From Kalaharituber pfeilii (Eukaryota > Ascomycota > Pezizomycetes > Pezizales > Pezizaceae): a stretch of 64,000 bases of DNA. The position numbers were made by a program, and so were the translations under genes. Of the stretch, positions 24,671 to 35,604 are shown in pieces. Under the pieces are notes generated by a model, which saw only the letters and a program-made list of their open reading frames with translations, was not told the origin of the DNA and did no database searches. Each line of letters begins with the position of its first letter. Positions within the stretch are counted from its first letter, which is position 1. Where the stretch lies: positions 62,001 to 126,000 of the forward strand of contig WHUZ01000062.1 in NCBI GenBank assembly GCA_015179045.1, written 5' to 3'.

Positions 24671-24742
24671 ACATGCACTGAAGGCCTAGGCACTAGCCAC
24701 AAGGCGTGGCTAGAATGCCCCGCAAATTCCAAAATTAGAACA
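24671..24742 (+). promoter_or_regulatory. Conserved BTB-gene upstream block (copy C), best palindrome
   Basis: The block contains a perfect 7-bp inverted repeat, TAGCCACAAGGCGTGGCTA (24694-24712), followed by TTCCAAAATTAGAACAC. It sits about 300 bp before the ATG at 25014. A related GTACGTT box lies near 24851. Confidence 0.55.
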
Positions 24743-25013
24743 CTCACCGTATCAATTAATAACCTTTCTATATTAGTTGCTATCAATATAGAAGAAAAAC
24801 TCACAATACATATCTACACGCCTTGCTTCTACCACGGATCATCTATCTTGGGTACGTTGTCCTTAACTATTCTGTTCAACTATGTGGATAAACTGTTCAA
24901 ATTACGAAATGCATAAATAGTGCTGTTATTGGTGAGCCTATGCTGACGCTCAACTCAGCCCGTTCCAAGTTATATATCCGCAGGCGCTCCTCCCACTGCA
25001 AGATCCCTCCTCC

Positions 25014-27206
25014 ATGAGCGAATTTGACCCCACGCTCCTCCAAAGCGGGGTGTTCAAAATCATGCTGCCAGATGCCAATGTGGATGTTACCGCTACTTCA
25101 CACCCCAATACTGTTAGGGCCAGAGTGAATGCAATTTCATTTGAGGGATCAGATGAAGTGACGCCTTTTGTTTGTGTGCACAAAGCGGCTCTTGCCTCCA
25201 TATCCCCTGAATTCTTGAAGCACATCGAGGAAATGAGAGAAGAAGTTGAAGGGGAAATCAAACTGCAGGGAGTAGATTTGGGAACTATGCAAACCTTCTT
25301 GAAGTGGGCATATGTGAGGCAATACAGTGTGTAAGTGGCATGGTCATAACTGTTTCGCTTGCTGTTGCTAATGCGGGAATCCATGAACCAGCCCCACTGA
25401 CTCAGACTTGATGACGGCACTCCTTGCTCACATAAAGGTTTATGTATTTTGCAACAGGTTCAACATCCCAGCTCTGAAGGAGCGAAGTTTTGCCAAAGTT
25501 ACAGAATCGCTAGTTCAGATCGGTACACAAGCCAGCGATTTCCACCGGGCAGAGCAAAGGGCTGCAAAGATCCTGATTGCCATGCAATACGCGATTGAGA
25601 GCTTGCAAAGTTTGAAAGAACCACTGGTTTTACATATCATACAACACCTGACCCAGGCGCTTCCTGACCTATGTGAGCTTCCTGAGTTCCTGAACCTTGC
25701 AAATAGTTGCCCGGAGGCAATTGTAGAGATCTGCAAAGTTTCCAGCAAGCAACCCCGTGTAACTTGGCCCTGGAGCTCTGGGGGCACAGATGAGTTAATT
25801 CGCACTTGCAGCACCTGTGGTGTAACCACAGTTGTGAATTTTACATGCTCATGCGCAGATTGCCGGCACCAGTGGCAGCCATCTCCTGAAAGTTTCATCA
25901 CGTACAAGGAGCATCCACACATAGTAGAAAAGTTGAAAAGGAACTGGTATCTGTCGAAATGCCCAGGTTGTGGCAAGTTGAATATTTTTCTTGAGAGGGC
26001 GAATATGAATTGCCACTCCTGTGGAAGCAGGAATCTAGTTCGACCCTGCCAGTCCATGTTGCCTTATCGAACTCCGCTACCTATCCAACAGCAAGCTTCC
26101 TGCTCAATGGGTGGATTTAACCCAGTTATCCTGGAAAGCGGACTGTTTAAAGTCATTGTGCCGGACACCAATGAGGATGCTGGTGCTACGTCAGATGCCT
26201 CTTGCGCTACTGGAGTGGATTCAGGTTGCTCGAAAGTGTCTATCCAAAAGACGCACGCCTCCATCTTTTACGTGCACAAATTGGTTCTTGCGTCTGCATC
26301 CCCTGAATTGCTGAAGCATGTCCACAATGAGATGCGAGAGGGATTGGAAGGGGAGATGATTCTTCGAGATGTGGATAAGGAGACTGTGCAAACATTTTTG
26401 AGCTGGGCATATGTGGGGGCATACAGTTTGTAAGTGACCACAGTACAGAAAACTTTTGCTTCCTTTTTTGATGCTAATGTCAGAATCCATGAACTAGTCC
26501 CCCCGACTTGGATTACATGGGCACACTCCTCGCTCATATAAAGCTGTATGTATTTGGTGATCGCTTCAATATCCCAGCTCTCAAGGAACAAAGTTTTGCC
26601 AAAGTTACATCACTTATGGCAACAGCATCGGGGGACAAGGCTACAGAATCATCAATTCAAGTCAGTCCACAAGGCAGCGATGACCCTGCGGAGCAGAGTG
26701 CCTCAAAAATGCTGACTGCCTTGCAGTTTGCAATTGGGAATTTGCCAAGTTCCAAAGAGCCACTGGTTGCATATGTCATACAATACCTTGCCCATGTGCT
26801 GCCTGACGTATGTGAGCTTCCTGAGTTCCTGGACCTTGCAAATAGTTGTCCGGAGGCAATTGTGGAGGTCTGCAGAGCATCGACTAGGGATATAAGCAGC
26901 ACTAAACCAAAAGCAGATGTAACCACTTCCAGAATCTCTGGAGACATAGATGAGTTACGCCGCCGGTGCTGCAACTGCCGTAGAATCGAGACTGCCGCCC
27001 TTCGTTGCCTAAACTGCGCGCTGGCGTGGTATCCGCTCGCAGGAAGCTTCGTTGCGTACACAGAGCATGAGCATCTGGTAGATGAGTCAAAGAGGAGCTG
27101 GTATCTGGCGAAGTGCATTTTCTGTGAAAAATTGAAGGTTTTTCTTGAGGGGGTGCATTTGGAATGCGGATTTTGTGCATCAAAAGATCTCGAGAGAGCT
27201 GTATAA
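25014..27206 (+). CDS. Fused double BTB/POZ-zinc-ribbon protein (units C and D)
   Basis: Three exons (25014-25330, 25392-26429, 26498-27206) give about 687 aa with no internal stop. Unit C has a BTB domain (residues 1-106), a helical middle and two zinc sites, the second being CX2C-X13-CX2C (CPGC...CHSC). Instead of stopping, the frame runs through about 20 residues (LPYRTPLPIQQQASC) straight into unit D. D begins at residue 345 (MGGFNPVILESGLFK), exactly where the single-unit gene at 29769 starts. D has its own BTB domain, helical middle and two zinc sites (CX2C-X9-CX2C and CX2C-X13-CX2C). Both introns (61 and 68 bp) fall at the same codon of each BTB domain. The alternative is two genes, with D starting at 26107, but C would then need a hidden splice or stop. 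The fusion would present two dimerisation surfaces on one chain. Confidence 0.8.
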
Positions 27207-27269
27207 GCTTTTTTCGGGTCTTAAGAATATAGCAGGAAGTGTATCGAAAACTGAATTCCGTGAAATTTG

Positions 27270-27343
27270 TTTTTTTTTTTCTTTTCCTTTCTTTCTTTCT
27301 TTCTTTTTTTTTTTTCCACTGGCATAAGGGCTATGGCGAGGTT
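27270..27343 (-). repeat. Degenerate Y-family tail
   Basis: A T/C-rich run followed by GGCATAAGGGCTATGGCGAGG looks like an eroded Y tail on the minus strand, 60 bp beyond the stop of the fused BTB gene. No TSD was identified. Confidence 0.45.
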
Positions 27344-28914
27344 AACAACAAAAAATTCCGTAAAGTACTTGAAATGTTGTAAGATAGACAGATAGTATCC
27401 ACTACTGCCTTTCGATGGACCGGAGCGGTGAGAACTGGCGAAACGAACGTACGACCAAATGCGAATGCGATTGCGAAAGCGAAAAGAAGAGAAGAGAAGG
27501 TTGATTGTATGTACTACAGTACAGAAAGACTATTAGTCTATATACATATGGTATGGCCTCACGTGCAGCCTTCCATGCCAAGCTTACCTTTACCCCTTCC
27601 GTCGTCGTTACCACGAGGTATCTGACTTAGTATACATTCTTTTCCGGGTTCATGTGCTAACGAATTCGCTAGAGATGGTTGGGTTGGAAATGACAGGTTA
27701 TATTTGCTTATAAAATTAACATACATGTATCTCCAACAGTTATCCTGCATGGCGAGCAGCTGCAGTTACTCAGGTGCTAGAAGCGGGGCATCGCCCCCCG
27801 AACGCAGAGGAGAGGGGAGGGGACGCCCTGGCGGGGTTACTTAGTTGGACGCAGAGACAGGCGCGGAGTATCTTCATGTCTTGGTTTGATTTTTGTTACG
27901 AGTTCGGCGGTTTGCTATTTCCTTTTCTTTCCCCTAATTTTCTATGTGGCTTTCTCGCCGTAGCCCACAGGGCGGCATGACGAGTAATGATACTCACCCT
28001 TTTCGACATGGCTCTCCAATTCCATACCTTCCCCACTCACCAATAATTTTGGTCGACGAATTTATAATAAGGGAGCCCTTACGTCGCTGTGGCCATCTTT
28101 CTGTTCAGCCGGTAATATGTCGTCTGAGAGGCTTATATAATTCCTAAGAGACAGAGCCGCACTCAAGAGATCAGATTTCTTAAGAAGACAAGAACACATA
28201 CTATACATTAGTAACAAGGCGCAAGCTGAACTCAATGTTCTATAAGTTTTGGATAGCTGCGATCGTGGCTGGCTAGCGCTGCCTGATGATGGTTTTACGC
28301 ACTGATGGTCTATTTCTGAAGAAAATCGAAAATTCCGATCATGGAAACCTAGTTGCAGGAAGTTTATTGTCCGAACTGGGCTCAGTGTGTGAATACAAAG
28401 GTGTGCCAGCACCTCGCGCTTCCGGTGCAATACAATAAGTATACCTTCCATATAGGATTGCATACCAACACGTGCAACAATTGGACATATATAATTGCAA
28501 GTATATAATTGCAAGTGCACGACACCTATCCAGAGTACTTGCAATTGCTCTCCACCAATTCTTGTTTGAGGGAGCTTCTGATAGTACCCGTGCGATTGCC
28601 CCGTTTACTGCTCAGCGTGCAACAAAGCCAAAGCATGTACCACATCCTTCGAGCAAGGACCAACACATATCAAGTACATGGATGTGAGTAACATTTATAT
28701 TACCATGCATGCTGTCGTATGTGTCTATGCAATTACCGCACACACAGCAGGTGGTCCCATATTGAGGAGGAACATACAACCACGGCAGCCGAAAGTTAAC
28801 TAAGAGGTCCTTTATTAATATATCATTATTCACCCGTTGATTAAATGCAGGTAGATACGCTTTTCCGGACTCACCTTTAACCAGGGTTCTCAGTTATATT
28901 TCGCTCGGGATCAT
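27344..28914. other. Intergenic; right half is the duplicated BTB intergenic unit
   Basis: No gene was found. A tail-less Y-hairpin remnant (CTCGCCGTAGCCCACAGGGC) lies at 27955-27974. From about 28050 to 28910 the sequence is colinear with pieces of 21226-21720 and 24200-24430, without the 2.5 kb insertion present there. Confidence 0.5.
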
Positions 28915-28916
28915 GC

Positions 28917-28992
28917 CTGGCTGCCCTGCCATGACGAATAGCTGCAAGCGGGATTATGCGATATTACAAAAAAAAAAAAAAAAAAAAAAAAA
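28917..28992 (+). mobile_element. X-family micro-insertion
   Basis: CCCTGCCATGACGAATAGC, then TGCAAGCGGGATTATGCG, then an A run of about 24. It interrupts the paralogous upstream sequence seen uninterrupted near 24430. The flanking duplication is unclear. Confidence 0.65.
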
Positions 28993-29203
28993 GTGGCCTG
29001 CCAACTGGAGAATGAGAGCTGTAGGCCTATTCCTCATTTTGGCCTTTATGTGAGGTATGTTGAAACATCCTTAAGTATGTTGCCTTTTTAGTGTTATTTT
29101 TATTGTTTTTTTCCTGATATTATATGCTTTTTTCTACATATGGTACTCTATCCACCGGTTTTGTTCAGCTTGCGCTGGTTGCTTATACTAGTAGAAATTC
29201 TGT

Positions 29204-29279
29204 ACATGCGGCTGGAGGCCTAAGCACTAGCGATCAGAAGTGGCTAAATTAAACTGCCCCGCAGTTGCCAAAATTAGTA
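29204..29279 (+). promoter_or_regulatory. Conserved BTB-gene upstream block (copy E)
   Basis: GCTGGAGGCCTAAGCACTAG is followed by TAGCGATCAGAAGTGGCTA and GTTGCCAAAATTAG. The right palindrome arm is intact and the left arm is diverged. TTTCTTGTGTACGTTG follows at 29385-29400. The 268-bp X insertion now separates this block from its gene. Confidence 0.5.
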
Positions 29280-29475
29280 ACTTCACTAGCGATCGACAAA
29301 ATCTATAGTTGATTTTGAGATATATCGATACAGCAGAAGAACTCATGACTCATCTACACCAGCTACTCCCACCACAAGTTATATTTCTTGTGTACGTTGT
29401 AAGTTTCTGTTTCACTAAGTGCGTAGCAGTTCACTGTCCCGCTAACCGTGCGCAGGCCGTCCTGCAGACAGCTAG

Positions 29476-29743
29476 TTTTTTTTTTTTTTTTTTTTGCATC
29501 ACGTAACCCCGCTTGCAGCGCCAAGCCATGGCAGGGTCCCTGGGCAAGCCCTCAAAGCCCGGAGACAGGCTTAACAAAGAAACTTCTATATACACATCCC
29601 CGTTCCAGCCCCCCCTCTCCCCTTCTAGAAACCTGATTCCAGAAACTTTTGAACAGTTCTTCCGGTTTCTGCATCAGGGAGGCTCCCCTATATCTCTCCA
29701 CCTCTCCCCCCTCCCCTCTTCTCCACACCTTCGCATCCCAGAA
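29476..29743 (-). mobile_element. 268-bp X-family (long form) insertion just before a start codon
   Basis: A minus-strand insert with perfect 14-bp TSDs CTGCAGACAGCTAG (29462-29475 and 29744-29757). In its own sense it has a G-rich 5' part, then GTTAAGCCTGTCTCCGGGC, CTTGCCCAGGGACCC, GGCTTGGCGCTGCAAGC and poly(A). The second TSD copy ends 11 bp before the ATG at 29769, so the insertion split the original leader of that gene. Confidence 0.9.
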
Positions 29744-29768
29744 CTGCAGACAGCTAGCTTCCTGCTAA

Positions 29769-30816
29769 ATGAGTGGATTTGACCCAGTTATCCTCGAAAG
29801 CGGACTGTTTAAGGTCATTGTACCTGGCCCCAATGTGGATGCTGGTGTTGCTTCAAATCTCACTTGCCCAACCGCAATGGATGCAGGTGGCTCAAAGCCA
29901 TCTGTTCAAGAATCGAGTGCTGCCATCTTTTATGTGCACAAAGAGCTTCTTGCATCCGTATCTCCTGAATTGTTGAAGCACGTCCACAATGAGATGCGTG
30001 AGGGACTGGAAGGGGAGTTGATCCTGCGGGATGTGGATAAGGAAACTGTGAGAACGTTTTTGAAATGGGCATATGTGGGAGAATACAGTGTGTGAGTGGC
30101 CACAGTAGCACATAATTTTTTGTTCCCTCTTTTGACATCGCTAATGTGAGGATCCATGAACTAGGCCCTCCGACTCAGACCCAATAACAGCACTCCTTGC
30201 ACACATAAAGCTTTACGTCCTTGGTGACAGGTTCAACATCCCAGCACTTAAGAACCAAACTTTTGCCAAAGTTAAAACATCACTCATAGTAAAAATGCCT
30301 GGTGATAAGGCTACACTATCAAGCGTGCTGGTTGCTGCACAATATGCAATTGGAAATTTGCCCAGCTTGAAAGAGCCACTAATTGAGCATATAACGCAAT
30401 ACCTTGCCTTGGAGCTCCCTGACGTGTGCGTGCTTCCTGAGTTCCTGGACCTGGCAATTGCTTCTCCCGAGGTGATTGTGGAGGTCTGCAGAATGTCCAC
30501 TAGGGATGCAAGTAACAAGCCTGGGATCTCTGGAGACATAAAGGAGTTGCGCCGCCAGTGCAGGAGCTGCGATACGCTCGGTACTGCTGCTTTTCACTGC
30601 CCAAAATGCAAGAACGCATGGTATCCGACCGCAGGAAGCTTCGTCTCCCACACAGAGCATCGGCATCTGGTGAAAGATGAGTCAGAGAACTGGTATCTGG
30701 CGAAGTGCTCTTTTTGTGCAAAAGTGATGGTTTTTCTTGAGAGGGAGCATTTGAGATGCGGGCAGTGTGCTTCGTTAAATGTTGAGAAAGTGGTGTTCAA
30801 GATACCCAATACATAA
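29769..30816 (+). CDS. BTB/POZ zinc-ribbon protein (copy E)
   Basis: Exons 29769-30091 and 30165-30816, separated by a 73-bp GTGAGT...CTAG intron, give 324 aa. The BTB/POZ domain spans about residues 14-107 (FYVHKELLASVSPELLKHV; TVRTFLKWAYVGEYSV). A helical middle (HIKLYVLGDRFNIPALK; LPDVCVLPEFLDLA) leads to two zinc sites, Cys 240/243/253/256 and Cys 289/292/306/309. The segment WYPTAGSF between them is shared with unit D of the fused gene, its closest relative here by eye (both start M-x-GF[DN]PVILESGLFK). The ATG is chosen because it aligns with the paralogues. The frame is intact. A 268-bp retroinsertion 25 bp upstream of the ATG may alter its leader or promoter. The function is inferred only from the fold: oligomerising adaptor or regulator. 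Confidence 0.88.
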
Positions 30817-31010
30817 TCCAAACAGAAAACCAAGCAGTCATATCAGTTCTCGTCCACCTTCATTCTATCCCACCCATATAAACACGAGTGAAACTATTTT
30901 CCTGGCACCTTCACCTTCACTGGGTTTTGACTATCTGATTGCACCTCCCCCACCTGGGATATAACAATCGCGCTAGTCTTCTTTACCTGCCACCCTTTTC
31001 TTGTTGATGC

Positions 31011-31072
31011 TCTCTCGCCATAGCCCTCAGGGGGGCACGCGAGTAATTATATTAAAAAAAAAAAAAAAAAAG
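31011..31072 (+). mobile_element. 62-bp Y-family micro-insertion
   Basis: TCTCTCGCCATAGCCC, GGGGGGCACGCGAGTAATT and poly(A), between TTGTTGATGC (31001-31010) and TTGTTAATGC (31073-31082), a TSD with one mismatch. Confidence 0.8.
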
Positions 31073-31082
31073 TTGTTAATGC

Positions 31083-32435
31083 GGTATTATGCACTACAAT
31101 TGCACCGCCAATTTTATTCTGGGATGGTGTTGGATTTCAAAGATGATGTTGGATATATTCTGCTTGGGGGATTTGACACTGAATCCGTTTTCAGCTTTCT
31201 TGGATTGGGAAGCGATGGACATTGTCTGGCTTTTTTAGTAGTGACACTGGTGGAGGTCAGTTAGATTTTTGTGTTGGGAGCTGGAGTTGGTGGAATGTGT
31301 TGAGAGTCTATTGCTGCATACTATATGGTCATTAATTGTGTTTGTTTGTAGGTAGCCACGCCATAGCTCCTATCATGACCCAGCAGGGCTGCATACAAAT
31401 GATGAACCACCTAAAAAAAAAAAAAAAAGAATGTACGGGTACTGAGATTCCAAGTGCCGCGTTTCGTTCACGGAATTCAGATTTTCATGTACTTCCTACT
31501 GTTCTGTACCCAAAATTTTCCTCTTGGGCTATTGGCTTCTATTGTATTATTTCTCTGCTTCACTTGAAGTTGATGTATGTTGTGGCCACGCTGTGTTGTT
31601 TCCGTAGTGTCTGTCTCCGGGCTGGAAGGTCTGTTGCACCATTCCCTCTCCAATAGTGCCGGGCAGATCATGGTAGCCATGCCAAGAGATGCTTTAAGGA
31701 CCCGCTGTGGTAGGCGGCGGCGCCTAACTGCTATAACCACGCTGGCGCTGGGTTCAAAGAAGTCGCAGGTCACGAGCGTTGTACAGTAAGCGAATACTGG
31801 GAATGTGGGTAAGGCTGGAAGGAAGTGTGATTAGAAATGGATATCTGGTCAGCTAGTGGCATAAGAGGCGGTGATCCCGAACAGCTCTTCGTTCTCAGCA
31901 ATCCAGTTCCTTCCTACACATCTAGTTCTTTATTCTATGGTTTAGTTCTTCCTGTCTTCAGGTCTCCTTTACTTTCACTTATTCTTTACGTCCCTTGCCT
32001 TTACGTTCTTACTGACCACCTTCTACTATATTTAATACATACAAACATCAGTTGTTCTTGCCTTGCTTGTACATTCACACTTGCAGATCCACTCAATTCG
32101 GCACCACGCAGTACAACCAAAATATCCCTTTGAGGCAAATTGCCCAGTGACCTTCCAGCAGAGGACCCACGGCTGGTGAGCAATGGTCGGCCGTACCCCC
32201 TGACCCGCTCATACCGCAACGGGCTAGGCTACCCACTTGCAGGCTAACGCTAAGTTCCGAATAGCTCTGTATAAATGTTGTAGAGGAACGTTTTGCAGGG
32301 CCGCAGCGACGAGCTGTGGTGTTGTGTAGTAAGCACTTGGATGGAGGGATGTAGCGGATGGTTGGGCCCGGCAGCCCCTTGATGGGGGAGCTGAAGAGAT
32401 GGCCGGCGCCGACATGTGCGAGCTAGACTCATAAT
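31083..32435. other. No recognisable gene
   Basis: No frame with family resemblance. An A16 run preceded by GCCACGCCATAGCTCC (31350-31428) may be a very decayed Y tail. Otherwise featureless. Confidence 0.4.
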
Positions 32436-32444
32436 GCCATCCAC

Positions 32445-32500
32445 TCGCCATAGCCTGCTAGGCGGCATGCGAGTAATGAAATTAAAAAAAAAAAAAAAAA
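32445..32500 (+). mobile_element. 56-bp Y-family micro-insertion with compensated hairpin
   Basis: Flanked by perfect 9-bp GCCATCCAC repeats (32436-32444 and 32501-32509). The inner stem is GCCT/AGGC here rather than GCCC/GGGC, so both sides of one base pair have changed. Confidence 0.85.
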
Positions 32501-32509
32501 GCCATCCAC

Positions 32510-32870
32510 GCCATTACCCTGAAATTGAGATTTCTGGCGTGCATCAAACCTGATCTACGTTCAGACTTGGATGTAGTTTATTTTTTCGATAGTGAAGTTA
32601 GTTGCATTGAGGGTGTGCATTCGGCCTCCGACGTCTGCAAATTGCCTTATTCCGCACTGTGCAGAACAAGGTCTATTGATTGTGTACAACAATAGCATTA
32701 TATTAAACAATACCCATTGTGCACGATCCTTCCTCCAACACACCCGACTGGATCCTGTCATTCCGCCTCTTGTGCCCACCCACTTGCTCCATCCCCAGCA
32801 CCCTGCCATCCCCATCCTGCACACTCCTGTTCTCTCTTTATCATGAATCCATTTCTGCAAAACTTCAATG
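32510..32870 (+). repeat. Dispersed repeat, inverted copy at 42700-43085
   Basis: Shared landmarks are CCCTGAAATTGAGAT (near 32518), ATTCGGCCTCCGAC, TTGTGCACGATCCTTCC (near 32716) and CTTGCTCCATCCCCAGCACC. The identity of the parent sequence is unknown. Confidence 0.7.
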
Positions 32871-32948
32871 GCTCTTCATTACCACTCCACACATGTAGGT
32901 AGTGAGCGGCACTGGCTCGAGCTTGAGACAGCCAAGATCACACTAGTG

Positions 32949-32956
<8 letters not shown>

Positions 32957-32979
<23 letters not shown>

Positions 32980-33000
32980 ATATTATTACTCGCATGCCGC
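32957..33000 (-). mobile_element. 44-bp Y-family micro-insertion nested in the hAT element
   Basis: Between perfect 12-bp AGTGTTTCTCTT repeats (32945-32956 and 33001-33012) lie only a T run and TATATTATTACTCGCATGCC, that is, about 20 nt of Y tail plus poly(A). The hairpin is cut inside the stem. Confidence 0.85.
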
Positions 33001-33862
33001 AGTGTTTCTCTTGACGGCTCGCTAAAATGCTTAGCCAGCGCAGGGTTTCATAAACTGTAAATACCTAACATGGTAATAAATTAGAGACTCGGAGCTCATT
33101 CCGACCTGCCAACAACTTCTATAAATATCAAAAGTGGTTCAATTACATAGACCTATATCAAGTCTTTTATGTTTAATATCTCTCAAGGTCTTTAGAAGGT
33201 AAGTTGCATGTTGAAAGAGTGTATATTAGGCCTCTCTATTCTCTCTATCCTCTTGAAATTCTTTTCTCTTTACTACTACCTAATATTAAGACTTCGAGAC
33301 TCATACTATGCTTCGAGACCCTTAATCCTCATACTACACGTCAAGATTCTTGTTTCTTATACTACATTAGCAATTTATCAATATGACAACCAATTCTACA
33401 TCAATTTGTGATACCTTTCTTGCCAGCCTAGCTGGCCGATATTCTTCAGTTAAAGATCAGCATACTGTTTTGAACTCTTATCAGTTACCTGTATACAAGA
33501 TGTATGATTTTGTGGCGAAAAATATCAGATAATGAGCACGAAAATTTATGTATGCATTGTTCCAAAGACTTGGCAAGTCAAAAGCGATACAACAACCACA
33601 TCCATCCCATTTTTGGAAGTCACATGCATCAGTTCCACTTTCGCGTCAACTAGTAACACCACAGAATGGAAGCGACGAATACCATTCGACATGATGGTTC
33701 CAACAAAGTGAGCTAAACCAGAGGGCTTTTCCAAAACACTTCTTTGCTGCTTTCTTATCTCAACAAATTCACCAATCAAACTAGCAGAAAAGGCATTATT
33801 TCTAGAGCTCCTCCAATGTGCAACCCCAAAGTTCGAGCTGGATGTCATCAAATCTAGCCCGC

Positions 33863-34090
33863 ATGGCACGAGATTATTCAGCAATACCTGCCTCTTCTAT
33901 TCCCTCCGAACAGATATTCTCACAGGTAAGTATTTCAACATAATACTATCTCTAGCTAAGCTGACAATCTACTACAGGTAGGTGAAGTTCTTAATACACG
34001 TCGAAACAGAATGGAAGGTGAGACTATGAGTGCTATCATGTGCTACTGAATTTAGCGGATAGCGGTGATGAGGATGAAGCTGTAGAATAG
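33863..34090 (+). pseudogene. hAT transposase C-terminal (dimerisation) fragment
   Basis: The frame reads IPASSIPSEQIFSQ, then a small intron (GTAAGT at 33926 to TACAG at 33977), then VGEVLNTRRNRMEGETM, AIMC, and after a one-base frameshift NLADSGDEDEAVE before a stop at 34088-34090. The SEQ-FS-G---RRNR-----TM---MCL pattern is diagnostic for hAT family dimerisation domains. The catalytic N-terminal part is absent, so it is dead. Confidence 0.8.
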
Positions 34091-34242
34091 TTTAGATTAG
34101 TTACTAATATCATGTAATCAAGGCTCGCTAGCTCGAGCCCACCTTCTATTTGACGAGCTCGGCTCGAGCCGAGCTCACTTACTCACGAGCTGGCTCGAGC
34201 TCACCCTCCAGCTCGGCTCGAGCTAGCTCGTGCCGCTCACTA

Positions 34243-35207
34243 GATGTAGGAGAAGATGTGAGTCTACATTGGGCCCCGTTCCTACCCTCCTCTCGACCAC
34301 GGCACCTGTTCGCGTTCATTGAGGATTCTCATAGCGAATTTACAATAGATATTTCCGCAAGAAGTAAAATACCCACAATGCGGAACGTCATCAATGACTG
34401 TGCTCTGGCACGCTCAGCCGCTTATCCGCTCCCACCTCCGCTTGCCACATTCGGAGCTCACCTGAGCGTTGATGATCGGAGAGCTGAGTGACGAGAGACA
34501 AGTAGTTGCAAGGGCGGAGAAGAGCCCGCAGGGAACCTCTCCTATTGAAATATGGGGGGAAATAATTTTTACTCGCAGCGATGGCATCAACGATGGAATT
34601 CTGGACATGGGGACACTGGTGCGATTGGAAAGGGAGGACGAAGATAATGCAAGACAGATTGAACACTGCTGAGAAGTGGCGGAAGAGGGGGGTAGTATGC
34701 AATACCTCTATGGGGTTATTTGCGGCCTGTTCTGAGACCTGTGGGTCGTGTCCTACGCTAGTTCAGTTGCTTCACATATTTGATAAAGCACCATTCCGGC
34801 GGTCATCTCGAGTACTCTCCTATCCGCTGGTTATTACATCAAACACGAAGTACTCTGAAATCTGAATACAATAACATTGCCAGCAACTCACCAACACCTG
34901 CCATACGCCTGGCGCAGGCCTTTGCACAGACCTTGCGCACAGCTTCGGAAGTTGCATCGCTTTATGCACCTGGCTGCTGCACGTGTGCTCAGCAATGTGC
35001 GGGCTCCTGTCCTATTAAGTCTGTACTACTGTAGCCAGAACAGTACAGCACCTGACATTTTGTACCACTGAATTTGCTCATTTACACCCAAGCGTGTACT
35101 ACATAAGGCAATCAGGATGCAATTCATGTCATGAAATGGAACATTCGGAAGGACGTTTCCGGGTGTTGCGAGGCAGTGGTGAAGCGGATAACGACATTCG
35201 ACCGTTA
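34243..35207. other. No gene; contains a 46-bp repeat shared with 41290-41340
   Basis: TTCACATATTTGATAAAGCA and CCATTCCGGCGGTCATCTCG (34770-34811) occur in inverted orientation at about 41290-41335. Nothing else could be identified. Confidence 0.45.
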
Positions 35208-35220
35208 GCTGTCATATTGC

Positions 35221-35258
35221 CTTTTTTTTTTTTTTTTTTATTTCATTAATCGCGTGCC
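35221..35258 (-). mobile_element. 38-bp Y-family micro-insertion (shortest)
   Basis: A T run plus ATTTCATTAATCGCGTGCC between perfect 13-bp GCTGTCATATTGC repeats (35208-35220 and 35259-35271). The insert is about 19 nt of Y tail plus its poly(A). Confidence 0.85.
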
Positions 35259-35438
35259 GCTGTCATATTGCTTGTATCTCCTCGGCATAAAAATTCTGTA
35301 AGTATTTTCCCCTTTTGTATTGGAGCAGCGCAAACGATATACACACCCAAGGACCACTTGTGTACTTTAATCTGGCGAGCAGTTTGGTGTGAAACATATT
35401 GCACCATTTTGAAAGCAATGAGGCGTCATTACCTCCGG

Positions 35439-35442
<4 letters not shown>

Positions 35443-35477
<35 letters not shown>

Positions 35478-35550
35478 CATATCAGTACTCGCATGCCGCC
35501 CTATGGGCTATGGCGAGGTTCATGGATTACTCATCTTTTCCTCAGTACTC
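35443..35550 (-). mobile_element. 108-bp Y-family micro-insertion
   Basis: T run, complete Y hairpin (inner loop ATA) and a short 5' extension, between perfect 12-bp ACCTCCGGAAGA repeats (35431-35442 and 35551-35562). Confidence 0.88.
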
Positions 35551-35564
35551 ACCTCCGGAAGAGG

Positions 35565-35604
35565 CCCTGCCATGGCGAACAGCTGCAAGCGGGGTCACGT
35601 GAAA

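Larger units (their letters stand above)
32900..34242 (+). mobile_element. hAT-type transposon relict
   Basis: The ends match as inverted repeats TAGTGAGCGGCAC (32900-32912) and GTGCCGCTCACTA (34230-34242), flanked by CATGTAGG/GATGTAGG, an 8-bp TSD with one mismatch. Subterminal GGCTCGAGC motifs crowd the right end. A Y micro-insertion (32957-33000) sits inside. Only the C-terminal part of a transposase remains. Confidence 0.8.

Noticed and set aside
33546..33884. 112-residue minus-strand frame in the hAT relict
   Set aside because: It runs antisense to the region just before the identified transposase tail and shows no domain.
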